The position numbers and the translations under genes were made by a program. Source: Diplonema japonicum (Eukaryota; Euglenozoa; Diplonemea; Diplonemida; Diplonemidae). Taken from it: DNA of 64,000 nt. Below are positions 48,736-58,260 of the stretch, piece after piece. How positions within the stretch are numbered: the first letter of the stretch is position 1; each line of letters opens with the position of its first letter. The stretch spans positions 1,116,001-1,180,000 of the forward strand of contig OZ025648.1 in assembly GCA_964019335.1 (NCBI GenBank), in the 5' to 3' direction. The notes beneath the pieces were generated by a model. It worked only from the letters and a program-made list of their open reading frames with translations, made no database searches and was not told where the DNA came from.

Positions 48736-51398
48736 ATGGATGTCGATGACTTGACAGCCTACAAGGAAGCGCAGCGAGTAGCGGATGATTTGAAGGCACT
48801 GTTGGCGGAGGAGGTTTTTAATGACTTTAAGGTGGCGGTGAAGTCATCTTCTCAAGTAAGTATGCGGCTCGTTACCATAGAGGGCATTCTGCTGGCTTTG
48901 GGGGAAGAGGAGGTGCTAGAGATCCCTGTAGGCATGGTCCTTAAACCCGACTATCCAGTCTCACCGCCCTACTGCAGGCTGATAATTCCGGAAGGCAGTA
49001 TTGTGTCTTCACAAAGCCCTGTTGTTAATGCGAACGCTGTTGTGGTAGCGGCAGCGGTGCCTTCCCTAGCTACTTGGGCATCCACGCCGGAGGACACCAG
49101 ATCACTTATAGATGTGTTTCTGTCCATTGCTTCTGAATGCGCAATACACACTCCCTTCGTTTCGGGTGCTTCTGAATCGGTACCCACATCGGACACAGCT
49201 GTACCTGAACAGAGGAGATCAGAAGCTGATGCACCTCACTCAGAGGTCGTGCAAGAGCCGGAGAATGTGCCTGTAGAAGCGAACGTGGGAACGGAACTTG
49301 AAGTGGAGCCCGTACTTGAGTCAGAACCTATGCTAGAGCCGACACTCGAGCTTGCCGAACTGGCTCCTGAAGCCGAACTCGAACCACAGCCCGAATTTGA
49401 ACAAGAAGATGTGATTGGGTCCAAATCAGAAGCAAAGCTTGAACATGTGCTGCCTAATCCAGTGCCTGAGCCCGTTTTTGAATCCGATTCAGAAGCAAAG
49501 ATTGAACATGTGCTGCCTAATCCAGTGCCTGAGCCTGTTTTTGAATTGGAACAGGAACCAGAGCCAGAGCTCAGCACAGCTGTTACACTAGAGGTGCCTG
49601 AAGCAGTCGAGCCTGCACCATTTCACACAGTACTTGATCCCATAACAGGAACGGAAGTGACACAAAGTACGGCAGATTGCCCTGAGTCAGTTCCACCTCA
49701 AGATTTCGACCTCGCCACTGTTACAATTGAGGAGCTAGAGGCTCTGGGCCCCACGTATGACCCGGCAGCTTGTGACCCCAAACCCGACAGTACACCAAGC
49801 CCACCGGAGCCTACATACCAGAGCTTCGAGATTGACGCGTTCACTGGAAAGCGTATTCCTGTGGCCGTAGAACCAACCTCTGTGGACGACCTTGCTGAGC
49901 TGGAGGCTTTGACGATACCTAAGCATGACGTAGGACCCCCAGACCCTGCACCCCACAGTACCGATGTTCTTGAATTGCAGGTACCTAGCTCTGACCTTGC
50001 TGCGAGCACAGCCAGTATAGACCCTCTTGCCTCGAGTGCAGGCCCTGAGGCCGCTCTTCTCGACCCGCATCCTGTTCTCTCCAATGAAATGGCTTCGCAT
50101 ATCCCGAACTCTAGCGTTTTAAGTGCTTTTGCAGAGTTTGACCAAGATGACACTTCCGCGCTAAAGCTTCCTGCCCCCGTTGGTCAAGGTCACAACATCT
50201 CCCCTCTTACGTTGCCCCCTGCTGATCCCACGGAGCATCATCTGAGGCCTGCCACCGTCGTTGCCAGCATTTCGAATGACGATATGACAGCCCTCATGGC
50301 CTCTGCTGCTGCAAGTCAAGAGGTGCCAGATGCAACACGGATGAATGGGATTGGTGCTGTACATGTTAGTGAAAGTCCAGATGTGGGGTCTGTTGCCCAG
50401 CCGATAGTGGAGCCGACTTCCCAGCCTGCACAGATGAAACCCACGCTTGTGCATTATGACCCATTTGGAAATAGAGGTGCCCCTTCTGGAGGACCGCCTG
50501 ACGCAGTGTGCATTGAAGGTAGCGTAAGCTTCTCCGACGTGTTCCCCGTCAATGAAGCAGATGCCGACCATAACGACGAAGAAATGAAAGGAAAGCTGAT
50601 CGATATGCTGGCTGAGAGAATGGGCAGGGACCTACAAGTATTCAAGCAAAGTGAGGAAGCCAGGATGAACAGTGTCGTATCGCGTAAGGAGGGCTGGACG
50701 ATGTCCATGGAGAACATCAAGCAGCTCACCACAGTGCTCGAGGAACGGAAGTCCTCTATTGTTGCTGCCTTACCTGATATAGAACAGGCCTTGAAGGATG
50801 CGAGGAATGCTGAGCGGCGAGCAGTAGAGTTCTTAAACGCACCTGGGCGCGTCTACTTGGACCTCATCGAGTCTGACATCCCACTGCATCAGCAGTGGCT
50901 GGAGGTGGACGCCCTGGACAAAGCGCTGGAGGACTGCATGCACGGGGTGGAGGAAGCATTGAAGCAAGGGGCTATCGACACCAATCAGTTCCACAAGTGC
51001 TGCTTGGAGATCGGGAGGAGGCTTTTTGAGACAAGAGCATTACAGAATAAGATAAATGCGAGAATACAGATGATGAAAGGGAATCAGGGTGGGGGCGGTG
51101 TAGCTCGTCTTGCCGCCCCTCCCCTCCCTAAAGCGCCCGTGGCAGTATCAGTCCCTGTACCTGTTGCGGCAATTCCCGATGCCAGTGTTGCTGGCATCGT
51201 ACCACAGTCCAGCTGCTCTCCGGAGCAGCAGCAGCAAGGCCTCGATACACTACTGGAAGAGTTCCCCGACGCCGACCCGATCTTCGTCAAAGATGTCTTT
51301 ACAAACACAGTATGACACAAACTGCTTCTATTATTACAAACACACAGGGTTACTCAATCAAGCAGAGCCGTGCCATGATGGCACAGCTTATGACATAA
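48736..51398 (+). CDS. ESCRT-I subunit VPS23/TSG101 with large acidic insert (two exons)
   Basis: Exons 48736-51309 and 51348-51398, 874 residues against about 390 in animals. Residues 1-140 fit the UEV domain that binds ubiquitin and late-domain motifs (VTIEGILLAL, LEIPVGMVLKPDYPVSPPYC, SLATWAS, SLIDVFLSI). Residues about 160-630 are an acidic Pro/Glu/Val linker with a 63-base tandem duplication. After a coiled coil, residues about 709-785 match the steadiness box (LHQQWLEVDALDKALEDCMH ... LKQGAIDTNQFHKCC), needed for ESCRT-I core assembly. The extreme C-terminus, completed by the second exon, looks CUE-like (LLEEFPDADPIFVKDVF ... SRAMMAQLM). ATG 48736 follows TCTCCAG. Confidence 0.85.
49426..49551 (+). 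repeat. 63-bp tandem duplication in VPS23 linker
   Basis: Two copies starting TCAGAAGCAAAG at 49426 and 49489 encode SEAKLEHVLPNPVPEPVFE and a near-identical second copy. The duplication keeps frame and looks recent. Confidence 0.9.
51310..51347 (+). other. Intron, 38 nt (VPS23)
   Basis: Donor GTATGA, acceptor AACACACAG, phase 0. Without splicing the frame stops two codons after the junction; with it, 16 further residues complete a CUE-like helix. Confidence 0.75.
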
Positions 51399-51630
51399 AT
51401 CGTAATACACAATCTCAATTAAGGGAGCTAAGGGATAGTTTGTGGTTTTGGCTGTTATGTGGGGACTGTACCTTTTTTTTTCCTTCTCTTTTTTGTGAAC
51501 GGCGCCCCCGCGAGATTTTTATCCAATTTTTCAATTTTATTACTTTTCTTTTCTTCAAATGCTGCTAACTTCTTGGCCCTTTCTTGATTACTTGCTTCCT
51601 TGCACCGGCATGACCACACAGCAGGGGACA

Positions 51631-52902
51631 ATGGTTATGAGTGAAGAGTACGTAGATGCCGATTCAATATCGCTTGAGCTGCAGTGTGCTGTATGTAGAC
51701 TGCCTTTTGTAGAGCCGCATTGTATGCCTTGCGGGCACACCTTCTGTATGCGGTGCCTGGAAAGGGTAAAAAGCGGTGAAGAGATATCGTGTCCAGTGTG
51801 CAAGGACAAGCACAAGTGGTGCGACGTCAGGAAGAGTGACCGGGCCCTCTATGGCCTGCTTGACAACCTTGTTGTGAGGTGTCCCAATGCAGAGTATGGT
51901 TGCACGTTGTGCGTTCCTAGGGGGGAGGTCGCTACACATGTACAGAAGTATTGCGAAATGGCCATAATCGACTGCCCTATCAAGGGATGCTTGCACCAGT
52001 GCTGCAGACAGGACCTTAACACACACATGGCAAGCTGCCCGTTCAGAGTTAAGACCTGCGAAGCATGCGGTAAGCAAATGCCCTACCTCCACCTGCAAAC
52101 CCACATCCCTTCGTGTGGAGGCAAAGAGCTGCGGGCATGCCCACACTGCGACGGAACAGAATTCGGTGCTGGCGTCAGCGTTAGGGACCATTTGTCCAAG
52201 TGTGAGGAACAGCTAGCGTCGTGTGTGCATAAAAATATTGGTTGTGAGAAGAAGCTGAAGAAAGGTGACATGGCCGAACATCTGGAGAGGTGCCCCTTTG
52301 AGTCGATGAAGGGAGTGCTCAAGAAAATGACATGCCGGTTGGAAGAACAAGACAGGGAGATAAAATTGCTGAAAACCATGTTGGAGAGCTCGAAGCCCCG
52401 CAATGGAAGCCCGTCGGTGTCGCCGTCGCCGCCGTTGCAGATCACACCTGACATGAACGTAGGGGACAAGGTGGGCACACTTGTTGAATTCCAGTGGTTC
52501 ATCCAAGTCCTGAAGAAGCCGAGGGGGTCGCTCATATCGCCGAACTTCAGCTTTGCGGACTTAGAGTGGCAGCTGTCGATTGACGGGTCGGACAACGGCA
52601 TCTACCTAGCGGCCAACGGTCGTGGCGTCACAGCAACGTACATGATCTCAGTGGCAGAGGGGGACCTGAATCAGACGCAGAAACGGAACTGGGTCAGCCA
52701 CGGTTGCCAGGAGTTCGGGGTTACAAAGTGGGGCTGCCCTGGCATCATGTACTGTTACTATGAAAAGGGCATTGTTGTGACGGCCGCCTTCACTCATGTC
52801 ATTTCCCCCATTAATATAGTGTCACAAGACAACAGCTGGGTCGTTGGTGTCGACTCGCATCACGGCACTGCTTCCAGCTACCCCCCCGCCGTGCGAACAT
52901 AA
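51631..52902 (+). CDS. TRAF-like RING, TRAF-zinc-finger and MATH protein
   Basis: A 423-residue protein with the domain order of animal TRAF proteins. It has a C3HC4 RING at residues about 17-60 (CAVC ... CGHTFCMRCL ... CPVC) and several TRAF-type zinc fingers at about 85-215 (repeated C-x5-6-C ... H-x3-5-C units). A short coiled coil (LKKMTCRLEEQDREIKLLK) and a MATH domain follow (TLVEFQWFIQVLKKPRG, LISPNFSFADLEWQLSIDG). The RING predicts E3 ubiquitin ligase activity with the MATH domain choosing substrates. In-frame ATGs at 51559 and 51610 precede the first AG after the pyrimidine tract (CACACAG), so I prefer 51631. Confidence 0.85.
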   Translation: MVMSEEYVDADSISLELQCAVCRLPFVEPHCMPCGHTFCMRCLERVKSGEEISCPVCKDKHKWCDVRKSDRALYGLLDNLVVRCPNAEYGCTLCVPRGEVATHVQKYCEMAIIDCPIKGCLHQCCRQDLNTHMASCPFRVKTCEACGKQMPYLHLQTHIPSCGGKELRACPHCDGTEFGAGVSVRDHLSKCEEQLASCVHKNIGCEKKLKKGDMAEHLERCPFESMKGVLKKMTCRLEEQDREIKLLKTMLESSKPRNGSPSVSPSPPLQITPDMNVGDKVGTLVEFQWFIQVLKKPRGSLISPNFSFADLEWQLSIDGSDNGIYLAANGRGVTATYMISVAEGDLNQTQKRNWVSHGCQEFGVTKWGCPGIMYCYYEKGIVVTAAFTHVISPINIVSQDNSWVVGVDSHHGTASSYPPAVRT

Positions 52903-53097
52903 CATTACACAGTTTGTCCCCAAAGTGTTTACACGTCTAACGTTTGTGGGTTTCTTTTTCTCTATTTCTTCTTCTTCTTTTTTTTAAAAGTCTATCCCTC
53001 ATGGTTCCTTTTTTTTTTTGTCTTCCATTTGCCTCTACACGTAACTTACATATTCCACGTAAATGCACCGCCGGCATCTTTTACCACAGGTGACAAC
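52903..53097. other. Short spacer
   Basis: T-rich tract ending in TTACCACAG, eight bases before the next ATG. No other feature. Confidence 0.4.
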
Positions 53098-53799
53098 ATG
53101 AAGTCCACGGAGAAGAAGAAGAAGGTAAAGAAGAAGCCCTTTGGGTACGACATGGTGATGTCAGCGACGCCGTCGTTCCTTGTTCTGACGCTGGGGATAA
53201 TGGGATTTGTGTTTTACTGGCAAAACATGCAGCTGGAGAACATGCTTGGGGGGGAGGTGGGGCTTGTGGTGCGAAGAGTAATTGATGGCGACCAGTTCCT
53301 GGCCAACACTGATGATGGGTATCTTGTGAAGGTGAGGCTGCGGGCCGTAGATGCTCCCGAGCTGGACCAGCCTTTCGGGAAGCAGGCGGCAGCTGGCCTT
53401 ACAGAGATGCTCACAAAGCCGCACACGGATGTCATCGCCTTCTTCTACGAGCGTGATCATGAAGGACGCTACATCGCTGATGTTTTCACGCAGACAAGCG
53501 TCTGGGCGGAGTTCACCTACATCCAGTCTGCCCTCATCAAGGAGGGTCTGGCATGGCATTTTGGCACCTTCGACAAAAGAGTGAAGCTGAAGGAGCTCAT
53601 GGCAAACGCGTCGAACGCCAAGATAGGTCTTTGGCAGGACGAAGACCCCTTGCCACCGTGGAGGCATAGGAAGACGAAGGAACGCGAGGCTGAGGTATGG
53701 TCGAACGAGAATGGGTTTGCGAAAAAAGAACCCCCCCACACAGCTAGCAAGGCAGCAAGGAAGAAAAAACCGAAGAGAAAGGGAAAGGGAAAGGGATAG
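53098..53799 (+). CDS. Membrane-anchored staphylococcal-type nuclease (LCL3-like)
   Basis: A 233-residue protein. A Lys-rich N-terminus is followed by one transmembrane helix (FLVLTLGIMGFVFYW, about residues 23-40). The SNc domain is residues about 52-190. The catalytic residues of the staphylococcal nuclease family are in place: VIDGDQF, RLRAVDAPEL (Arg, Asp, Glu) and DHEGRYIAD (second Arg). A helix before a thermonuclease fold is the layout of fungal Lcl3, a mitochondrial membrane nuclease, so a membrane-tethered Ca2+-dependent nuclease is likely; which membrane is unknown. The C-terminus is very basic (KAARKKKPKRKGKGKG) and may hold nucleic acid. ATG 53098 follows CCACAG. Confidence 0.88.
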   Translation: MKSTEKKKKVKKKPFGYDMVMSATPSFLVLTLGIMGFVFYWQNMQLENMLGGEVGLVVRRVIDGDQFLANTDDGYLVKVRLRAVDAPELDQPFGKQAAAGLTEMLTKPHTDVIAFFYERDHEGRYIADVFTQTSVWAEFTYIQSALIKEGLAWHFGTFDKRVKLKELMANASNAKIGLWQDEDPLPPWRHRKTKEREAEVWSNENGFAKKEPPHTASKAARKKKPKRKGKGKG

Positions 53800-53897
53800 G
53801 ATACCCGATAGGAGACGGTCGTCCAGGACCTCAAGACTTTAAAAGAATGTTAGACATAACACAATTTAATCTATTTGCACTGTTGACGTACTTCCTC

Positions 53898-53903
<6 letters not shown>

Positions 53904-53936
<33 letters not shown>
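53904..53936 (+). repeat. (CA)n microsatellite at a predicted splice acceptor
   Basis: About 16 CA repeats ending in CAG, thirteen bases before ATG 53950. A CTTCCTCTTTT tract lies directly upstream. Confidence 0.9.
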
Positions 53937-53937
<1 letters not shown>

Positions 53938-53949
53938 CTGATACAAAAC

Positions 53950-55491
53950 ATGAAGCGCGCGGTTGTGTGTTTGGGGTTATTGCTCTTCGCAGGACAGAGC
54001 TCTGGTTTCAGTGTCAAGCTGACGGGAACTGCTAAAATCGGAGAAAGCAAGGGGAAGGGAAAATACTGGAAGCCTGGTGGCGGTGTTGGGTTCGGGCAGG
54101 GCCACATGGCCATGACTGTCAAAACTAGCTCAAAGGGAAACGAGAACAAAGTGGTGTTCACTGTTAACGGGGGCGACAACTTTCAGGAGTACCAAGGAGA
54201 TGAGGCCTTTTGCGGGCTTAAGTCTTTCGTGATCGAAGACAAGAACACGAGAGTCTGCCCAGATGAGTCGCAGCAGGCACCGGATGATGACAGCATTAAA
54301 ATGCCGGTTGTCGAATGGTCTATATCAGCAGGCGGTATCATGTCCAGCTCTTCAATGGAGGCAAAGCGTCCCGAAGCAAAGTTGACTGTGTGGACACAAG
54401 CCATTAAGCGGGAAACACCTAGGAAGGTTAGGTTCGGTGACAACCTGTTGGATATGAAAGACAAGAAACTGATGTTCAGACTCGCCGAGATCACCTTCCC
54501 GCCTGCAGAGGATGAGGACGAGGAAGACGACAGCGTTCACAACGTTATCTTGAAGTCGCAGGACGGGGGCTACTCATGGTTTTACTTAGGTACGCTCCCC
54601 ATTGAGCTTGGAAAGGAAAACACACTCGAAAGGCAAGGCGAGAACGGATTCATTGTGTATACCAAGGCCAACAACACGATATTCTCAGTGGCTAGCAAGA
54701 CCTTGGGCAGGAAGTGGGGCAACGCCACCGAAGTGAGCCATTTCCAAAATCTCCCTTCGTACCTGAACACAAGATTCACGTCCATTATGGCAGGTGGGAG
54801 GGGCACGCCGTCGCTTGCTGCTATCGGTGGCAAGAAGGGATCCGAGAAGTTCTTCAACCTCGCAAGGCACCACAACGACATGCTGGAAGACGCACACGAC
54901 TACCCCGAGGGGTTCTTGAAGGCCACTGAGAAAGAGAGCAACGCCGAGTGTGAGAAGGGTGCTGACGAAGAGAAGTGCGCGTCTAGCGGCCACGTGTCGA
55001 TTTCCTCGTTCGGCGAGGACCCTGACAACAAGAACCTGACGAAGATCATGATGTGCTATGACAAGGTGGCCGGGTGGGACTCAGAGGACCAGGACGCGAT
55101 CTATTGCATGAAGGGTCACGTCAACGAAACAACAGAGCTGGTTGCACATGAAGCTAAGATGAAGAAAAGGGAAGAGAAAAAGAAGCAGGAGCAAGAGGCT
55201 AGGGAGCGTGCTCAGAAGTACGCTGAAGAACAGAGGCAGAGGAAGAAGCAGGAAAAGAGGGAGAAGGACAGGAAGGTCAGGATGCAAAGGCAAGAGTGGG
55301 CGAAGATTGACAACGAAGTGTACATCGTGCCCGCGAAGGTGGACTACTTGGAGGACGGGGACTTTGTTGTCGTTCGTGACCTCGGCAAGCACGCCATGTA
55401 CGCTGATTTCATGGAAGAGACAGTGGGTCTCCCGAACAAGGAGGACCTCACCAAAGAGGCTGAAAGTGAAGCAGCTGAAGAGGAAAAGTAG
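53950..55491 (+). CDS. Secreted Asp-box protein with charged coiled-coil tail
   Basis: A 513-residue protein with a clear signal peptide (MKRAVVCLGLLLFAGQSSGF). The region from about residue 190 is beta-rich, with one Asp-box (SQDGGYSWFYLG, near residue 201) followed by strands such as NGFIVYTKANNTIFSVAS. This suggests a sialidase-like or other BNR propeller fold, but the arginine triad of sialidases is not visible. Several Asn-x-Thr/Ser sites (NNT, NAT, NLT, NET) fit a secretory protein. Residues about 395-450 form a Lys/Glu/Arg coiled coil, and the end is acidic (ESEAAEEEK) without a KDEL signal. An ER or secretory glycoprotein is likely; the function is unknown. Confidence 0.7.
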   Translation: MKRAVVCLGLLLFAGQSSGFSVKLTGTAKIGESKGKGKYWKPGGGVGFGQGHMAMTVKTSSKGNENKVVFTVNGGDNFQEYQGDEAFCGLKSFVIEDKNTRVCPDESQQAPDDDSIKMPVVEWSISAGGIMSSSSMEAKRPEAKLTVWTQAIKRETPRKVRFGDNLLDMKDKKLMFRLAEITFPPAEDEDEEDDSVHNVILKSQDGGYSWFYLGTLPIELGKENTLERQGENGFIVYTKANNTIFSVASKTLGRKWGNATEVSHFQNLPSYLNTRFTSIMAGGRGTPSLAAIGGKKGSEKFFNLARHHNDMLEDAHDYPEGFLKATEKESNAECEKGADEEKCASSGHVSISSFGEDPDNKNLTKIMMCYDKVAGWDSEDQDAIYCMKGHVNETTELVAHEAKMKKREEKKKQEQEARERAQKYAEEQRQRKKQEKREKDRKVRMQRQEWAKIDNEVYIVPAKVDYLEDGDFVVVRDLGKHAMYADFMEETVGLPNKEDLTKEAESEAAEEEK

Positions 55492-55903
55492 ATAACAATT
55501 TAGGATAAAAGAAAGGGAAAAACCATTTTACCCACCCCCCATCACGCATAGTCATCAGCACATAATAACTCAATTTCGATGTCAAAGAGGTGACACAAGA
55601 GGTGACAACGTGTGACTACGTGCCCCGCCCATCCTCCCCTTGCTGCAGGTATTACGGGTTTTGTTTTCTTTAATGATAGTGTTGAGGAGCTTCGTTGGAA
55701 CAGGGATGTGGTTTGGAGGATGTCGTCTTTTTTTTTTTTTTTTTTTTTTTTTGAATCTTTTAGGGCTGTCTTCTTTTCGATGTAACACTACCTGTGGGGC
55801 TGCCCCCCCCCCCCCCCCCTCCACCCCACTGATCCCCCTGCTTCCAAAATTTTTGTCTTTTTTTTTTCGGTCTCATTTCACATCGTCTCAGTCCTGCAGG
55901 AAG
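55492..55903. other. Spacer before METTL16
   Basis: Contains a 22-base T run and a 14-base C run. It ends with CGTCTCAGTCCTGCAG, four bases before ATG 55904. Open frames here are homopolymer artefacts. Confidence 0.5.
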
Positions 55904-56728
55904 ATGGACCCCGTAACCTACCAGTACAACTATGAGAAGCTTGGGGTGGATGAATGTGTAAAACAGCACATAAAAAAAAACAGTAAAACAGGCGAGCTGT
56001 ACGTGGATTTGAGAGAAGATGATGCATTGAGGGCAGTGACAAAGGGCATCATGAAGATGCAGTATGGGATAGATTGGGACTTGCCAGAGGGCTTCCTGTG
56101 TCCCATGCTGCCCAACAGGGCGAAATACGTGGCATGGGTTGCTGAGCTAGTGAAGGGTGTTGACGGCAAGGTAGTAGGGATCGATGTAGGAACAGGGGCT
56201 TCGGTTGTGTACCCACTGCTAGCAGTAGACAAGCACCCTGATTGGGAGATGATAGGGCTCGAGAAAGACAAGGTTTCTGTGAAGCACGGGCGGGCAATGC
56301 TGAAGAAGAATAGCATACGAAATATCCAGATCCATGAAACCGCCGAGTGCGCTGACACGATCTTCCTTCATTTCTTCGAAGAGAAAGTGATCAACGTCCC
56401 TATTACCTTCCTCATGTGCAATCCCCCGTTCTTCTCCGCAGCAGGCTTCAAGAGAAAGCGCAACGTGGGTGCCATCACCGATTCAGAGAACGCGACAGAA
56501 GAAGGCGACATCGGGTTTGCGACACGGCTCTTGCAGGAGTCCGTCAAGCTCAACGCATCCGAGCTCCCGAAGATCCAGTGGTACACATTAATGTTCGGCA
56601 GGAAAGAGAGCATGAAGACATTCAGGAAGCAGCTGAACACCCTGCACCCACTGGTCAGCATGAGGTGCACTCAGTTCACGCTCGGCAAGACGACACGATG
56701 GTTGGTCGGGTGGACGTTCACCCGGTGA
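55904..56728 (+). CDS. METTL16-type RNA N6-adenosine methyltransferase
   Basis: A 274-residue orthologue of METTL16, which methylates U6 snRNA and some structured mRNAs. The SAM-binding motif GIDVGTGASVVYPLL is near residue 88, the GLEKDKVSVKHGRAML segment follows, and the catalytic tetrapeptide NPPF (CNPPFFSAAGF) is near residue 174. The N-terminus keeps the family's characteristic LREDDALRAVTKGIMK and GIDWDLPEGFLCPMLPNR. The vertebrate C-terminal VCR domains are absent, as in most non-animal orthologues. The stop is only 53 bases before the NEK start codon, the tightest spacing in the window. Confidence 0.95.
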   Translation: MDPVTYQYNYEKLGVDECVKQHIKKNSKTGELYVDLREDDALRAVTKGIMKMQYGIDWDLPEGFLCPMLPNRAKYVAWVAELVKGVDGKVVGIDVGTGASVVYPLLAVDKHPDWEMIGLEKDKVSVKHGRAMLKKNSIRNIQIHETAECADTIFLHFFEEKVINVPITFLMCNPPFFSAAGFKRKRNVGAITDSENATEEGDIGFATRLLQESVKLNASELPKIQWYTLMFGRKESMKTFRKQLNTLHPLVSMRCTQFTLGKTTRWLVGWTFTR

Positions 56729-56781
56729 TGTTTGAACTGCAATGTCCCTCTTTTTAAAAACAACACAGGTGGGGAGGGGAA

Positions 56782-58260
56782 ATGGAACCCTTAAAGGAAC
56801 GGCAGTTACTCATTGTACGAGAATTGGGAAACGGGGCTTTTGGTAAGGCGCTGCTTGTGCGGCATGCCACGACTAATGTGCCATATGTTGCTAAAGAAGT
56901 GAATTTGAAGGGCATGCTGAAGAGGGATGTCGACGACAGCAGGAATGAGGTGGCTGTCATGATGCAGCTGGAGCACCCAAACATTACGAAGTTTGTGAGC
57001 AGCTTTGAGGCGAATGAGAAGATCTACACCATCATGGAATATGCGGACGGGGGCGACTTGTCCATACGCATCCTGAAGCAGCAGAACACCAAGTGCCTGT
57101 TCTCAGAAGACGTCATCACAAACATTTTTATTCAAATCTGCTTGGCACTGAAGTACCTTCACCAGAAGCGTTTCCTCCACCGCGACATCAAGGTGCAGAA
57201 CATCTTCCTCACGTCTTCAGACATTGTCAAGCTCGGAGACTTCGGCGTCTCGAAGCATGTGGGCACAGTGGGCATGGCAAGGACTGTCTGTGGCACATAT
57301 AGCTACTTCTCCCCCGAGATGTGCAAGCGACAGGCATACTCAAACAAATCCGATGTCTTCGCTTTGGGTGTCGTGCTCTACGAAATGATGACGCTGGGCA
57401 AGAAGCCCTTTGTTGGTAAAGACGTTCCCGAGCTCCTTACGAATATTGCGAAAGGGAACATGGAGCCCCTCCCCAGCGGGCTCCCCTACTCCGCTGGGCT
57501 TGTCGATTTACTCTACAGCCTGCTGAAGCTTGATCCAAGTAGGAGACCTAGCATACCCGAGGTTCTGACTATTCCTTACATGCAAGGACAATTGAAGATC
57601 TTCGCTAGGCAGGCCATGGAAAAAGAAAAGTACTATAAAACGCAAGCACAGGTACCACTTGTGGAAACGCCACCCCCTTCGCCCTCGCCCGAACCTAAGC
57701 CAAAGAAGAAACTCCTCGGTGGGTTGTTCAGGAAGCGCCAATCATCACCTCAGCCGACGGCAGCCCCGTCTAAGGTAGATACTCGAGTGCGGATGGACAA
57801 GAAGAAGCTGGCAGGTCTTCTCAGCCAGCAGCCGAACGGCTACAAAGCCGAGCTTGATGCACTCAGTAAAGAAGGACAGAAAGCCCAATACACGAACTTG
57901 GAAGTATGTTTGCTACCCACCTTGTTTCTTAAACGTACACAGGCAACCGCGAGAGACTGCAAGCATTTAGTGAACCTAGCTTCTAGTCAAAACATGGAAG
58001 AGGGTGGTAAGAAAGAGTTTTTCGAATCTGAGGAGAAGGCGCAGCAGAGGGGTGACAAAATGAAAGAGTACCTTATGCTGACTTTGGGGTACGAGAAACT
58101 AGAGATGTGTAAGCAGGTCTTAGAAGGGGGTCATCCTGTAGATGTCTGCACATCGAAGTTGGCGGACATTGTAGGGGACAGCAAACTCGTGTCGTTGTTA
58201 ATGGGCGACTTTGGTGCATCCCAAGGACCGGAGTGTCAAGACGGTCGGTTTATTGTATAA
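56782..58260 (+). CDS. NEK-family protein kinase (one short in-frame intron)
   Basis: Exons 56782-57903 and 57943-58260 give 479 residues; without splicing it would be 492. The kinase domain is residues 7-265: GNGAFGKALLV, the lysine in YVAKEV, HRDIKVQN, DFGVSK and GTYSYFSPE, with a hinge (MEYADGGDL) typical of NIMA-related kinases, which act in cilia and mitosis. A Pro/Ser/Lys-rich linker (about 290-330) contains possible proline-directed sites. The C-terminal helical part is of unknown function. The acceptor AACACAG lies 14 bases before the ATG, within a 53-base intergenic gap after METTL16. Confidence 0.9.
   Translation: MEPLKERQLLIVRELGNGAFGKALLVRHATTNVPYVAKEVNLKGMLKRDVDDSRNEVAVMMQLEHPNITKFVSSFEANEKIYTIMEYADGGDLSIRILKQQNTKCLFSEDVITNIFIQICLALKYLHQKRFLHRDIKVQNIFLTSSDIVKLGDFGVSKHVGTVGMARTVCGTYSYFSPEMCKRQAYSNKSDVFALGVVLYEMMTLGKKPFVGKDVPELLTNIAKGNMEPLPSGLPYSAGLVDLLYSLLKLDPSRRPSIPEVLTIPYMQGQLKIFARQAMEKEKYYKTQAQVPLVETPPPSPSPEPKPKKKLLGGLFRKRQSSPQPTAAPSKVDTRVRMDKKKLAGLLSQQPNGYKAELDALSKEGQKAQYTNLEVCLLPTLFLKRTQATARDCKHLVNLASSQNMEEGGKKEFFESEEKAQQRGDKMKEYLMLTLGYEKLEMCKQVLEGGHPVDVCTSKLADIVGDSKLVSLLMGDFGASQGPECQDGRFIV
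57904..57942 (+). other. Intron, 39 nt, frame-preserving (NEK gene)
   Basis: Donor GTATGT, acceptor CGTACACAG, phase 0, length a multiple of three with no stop. Both signals match the other introns in the window. Retention would insert 13 hydrophobic residues. Confidence 0.65.
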
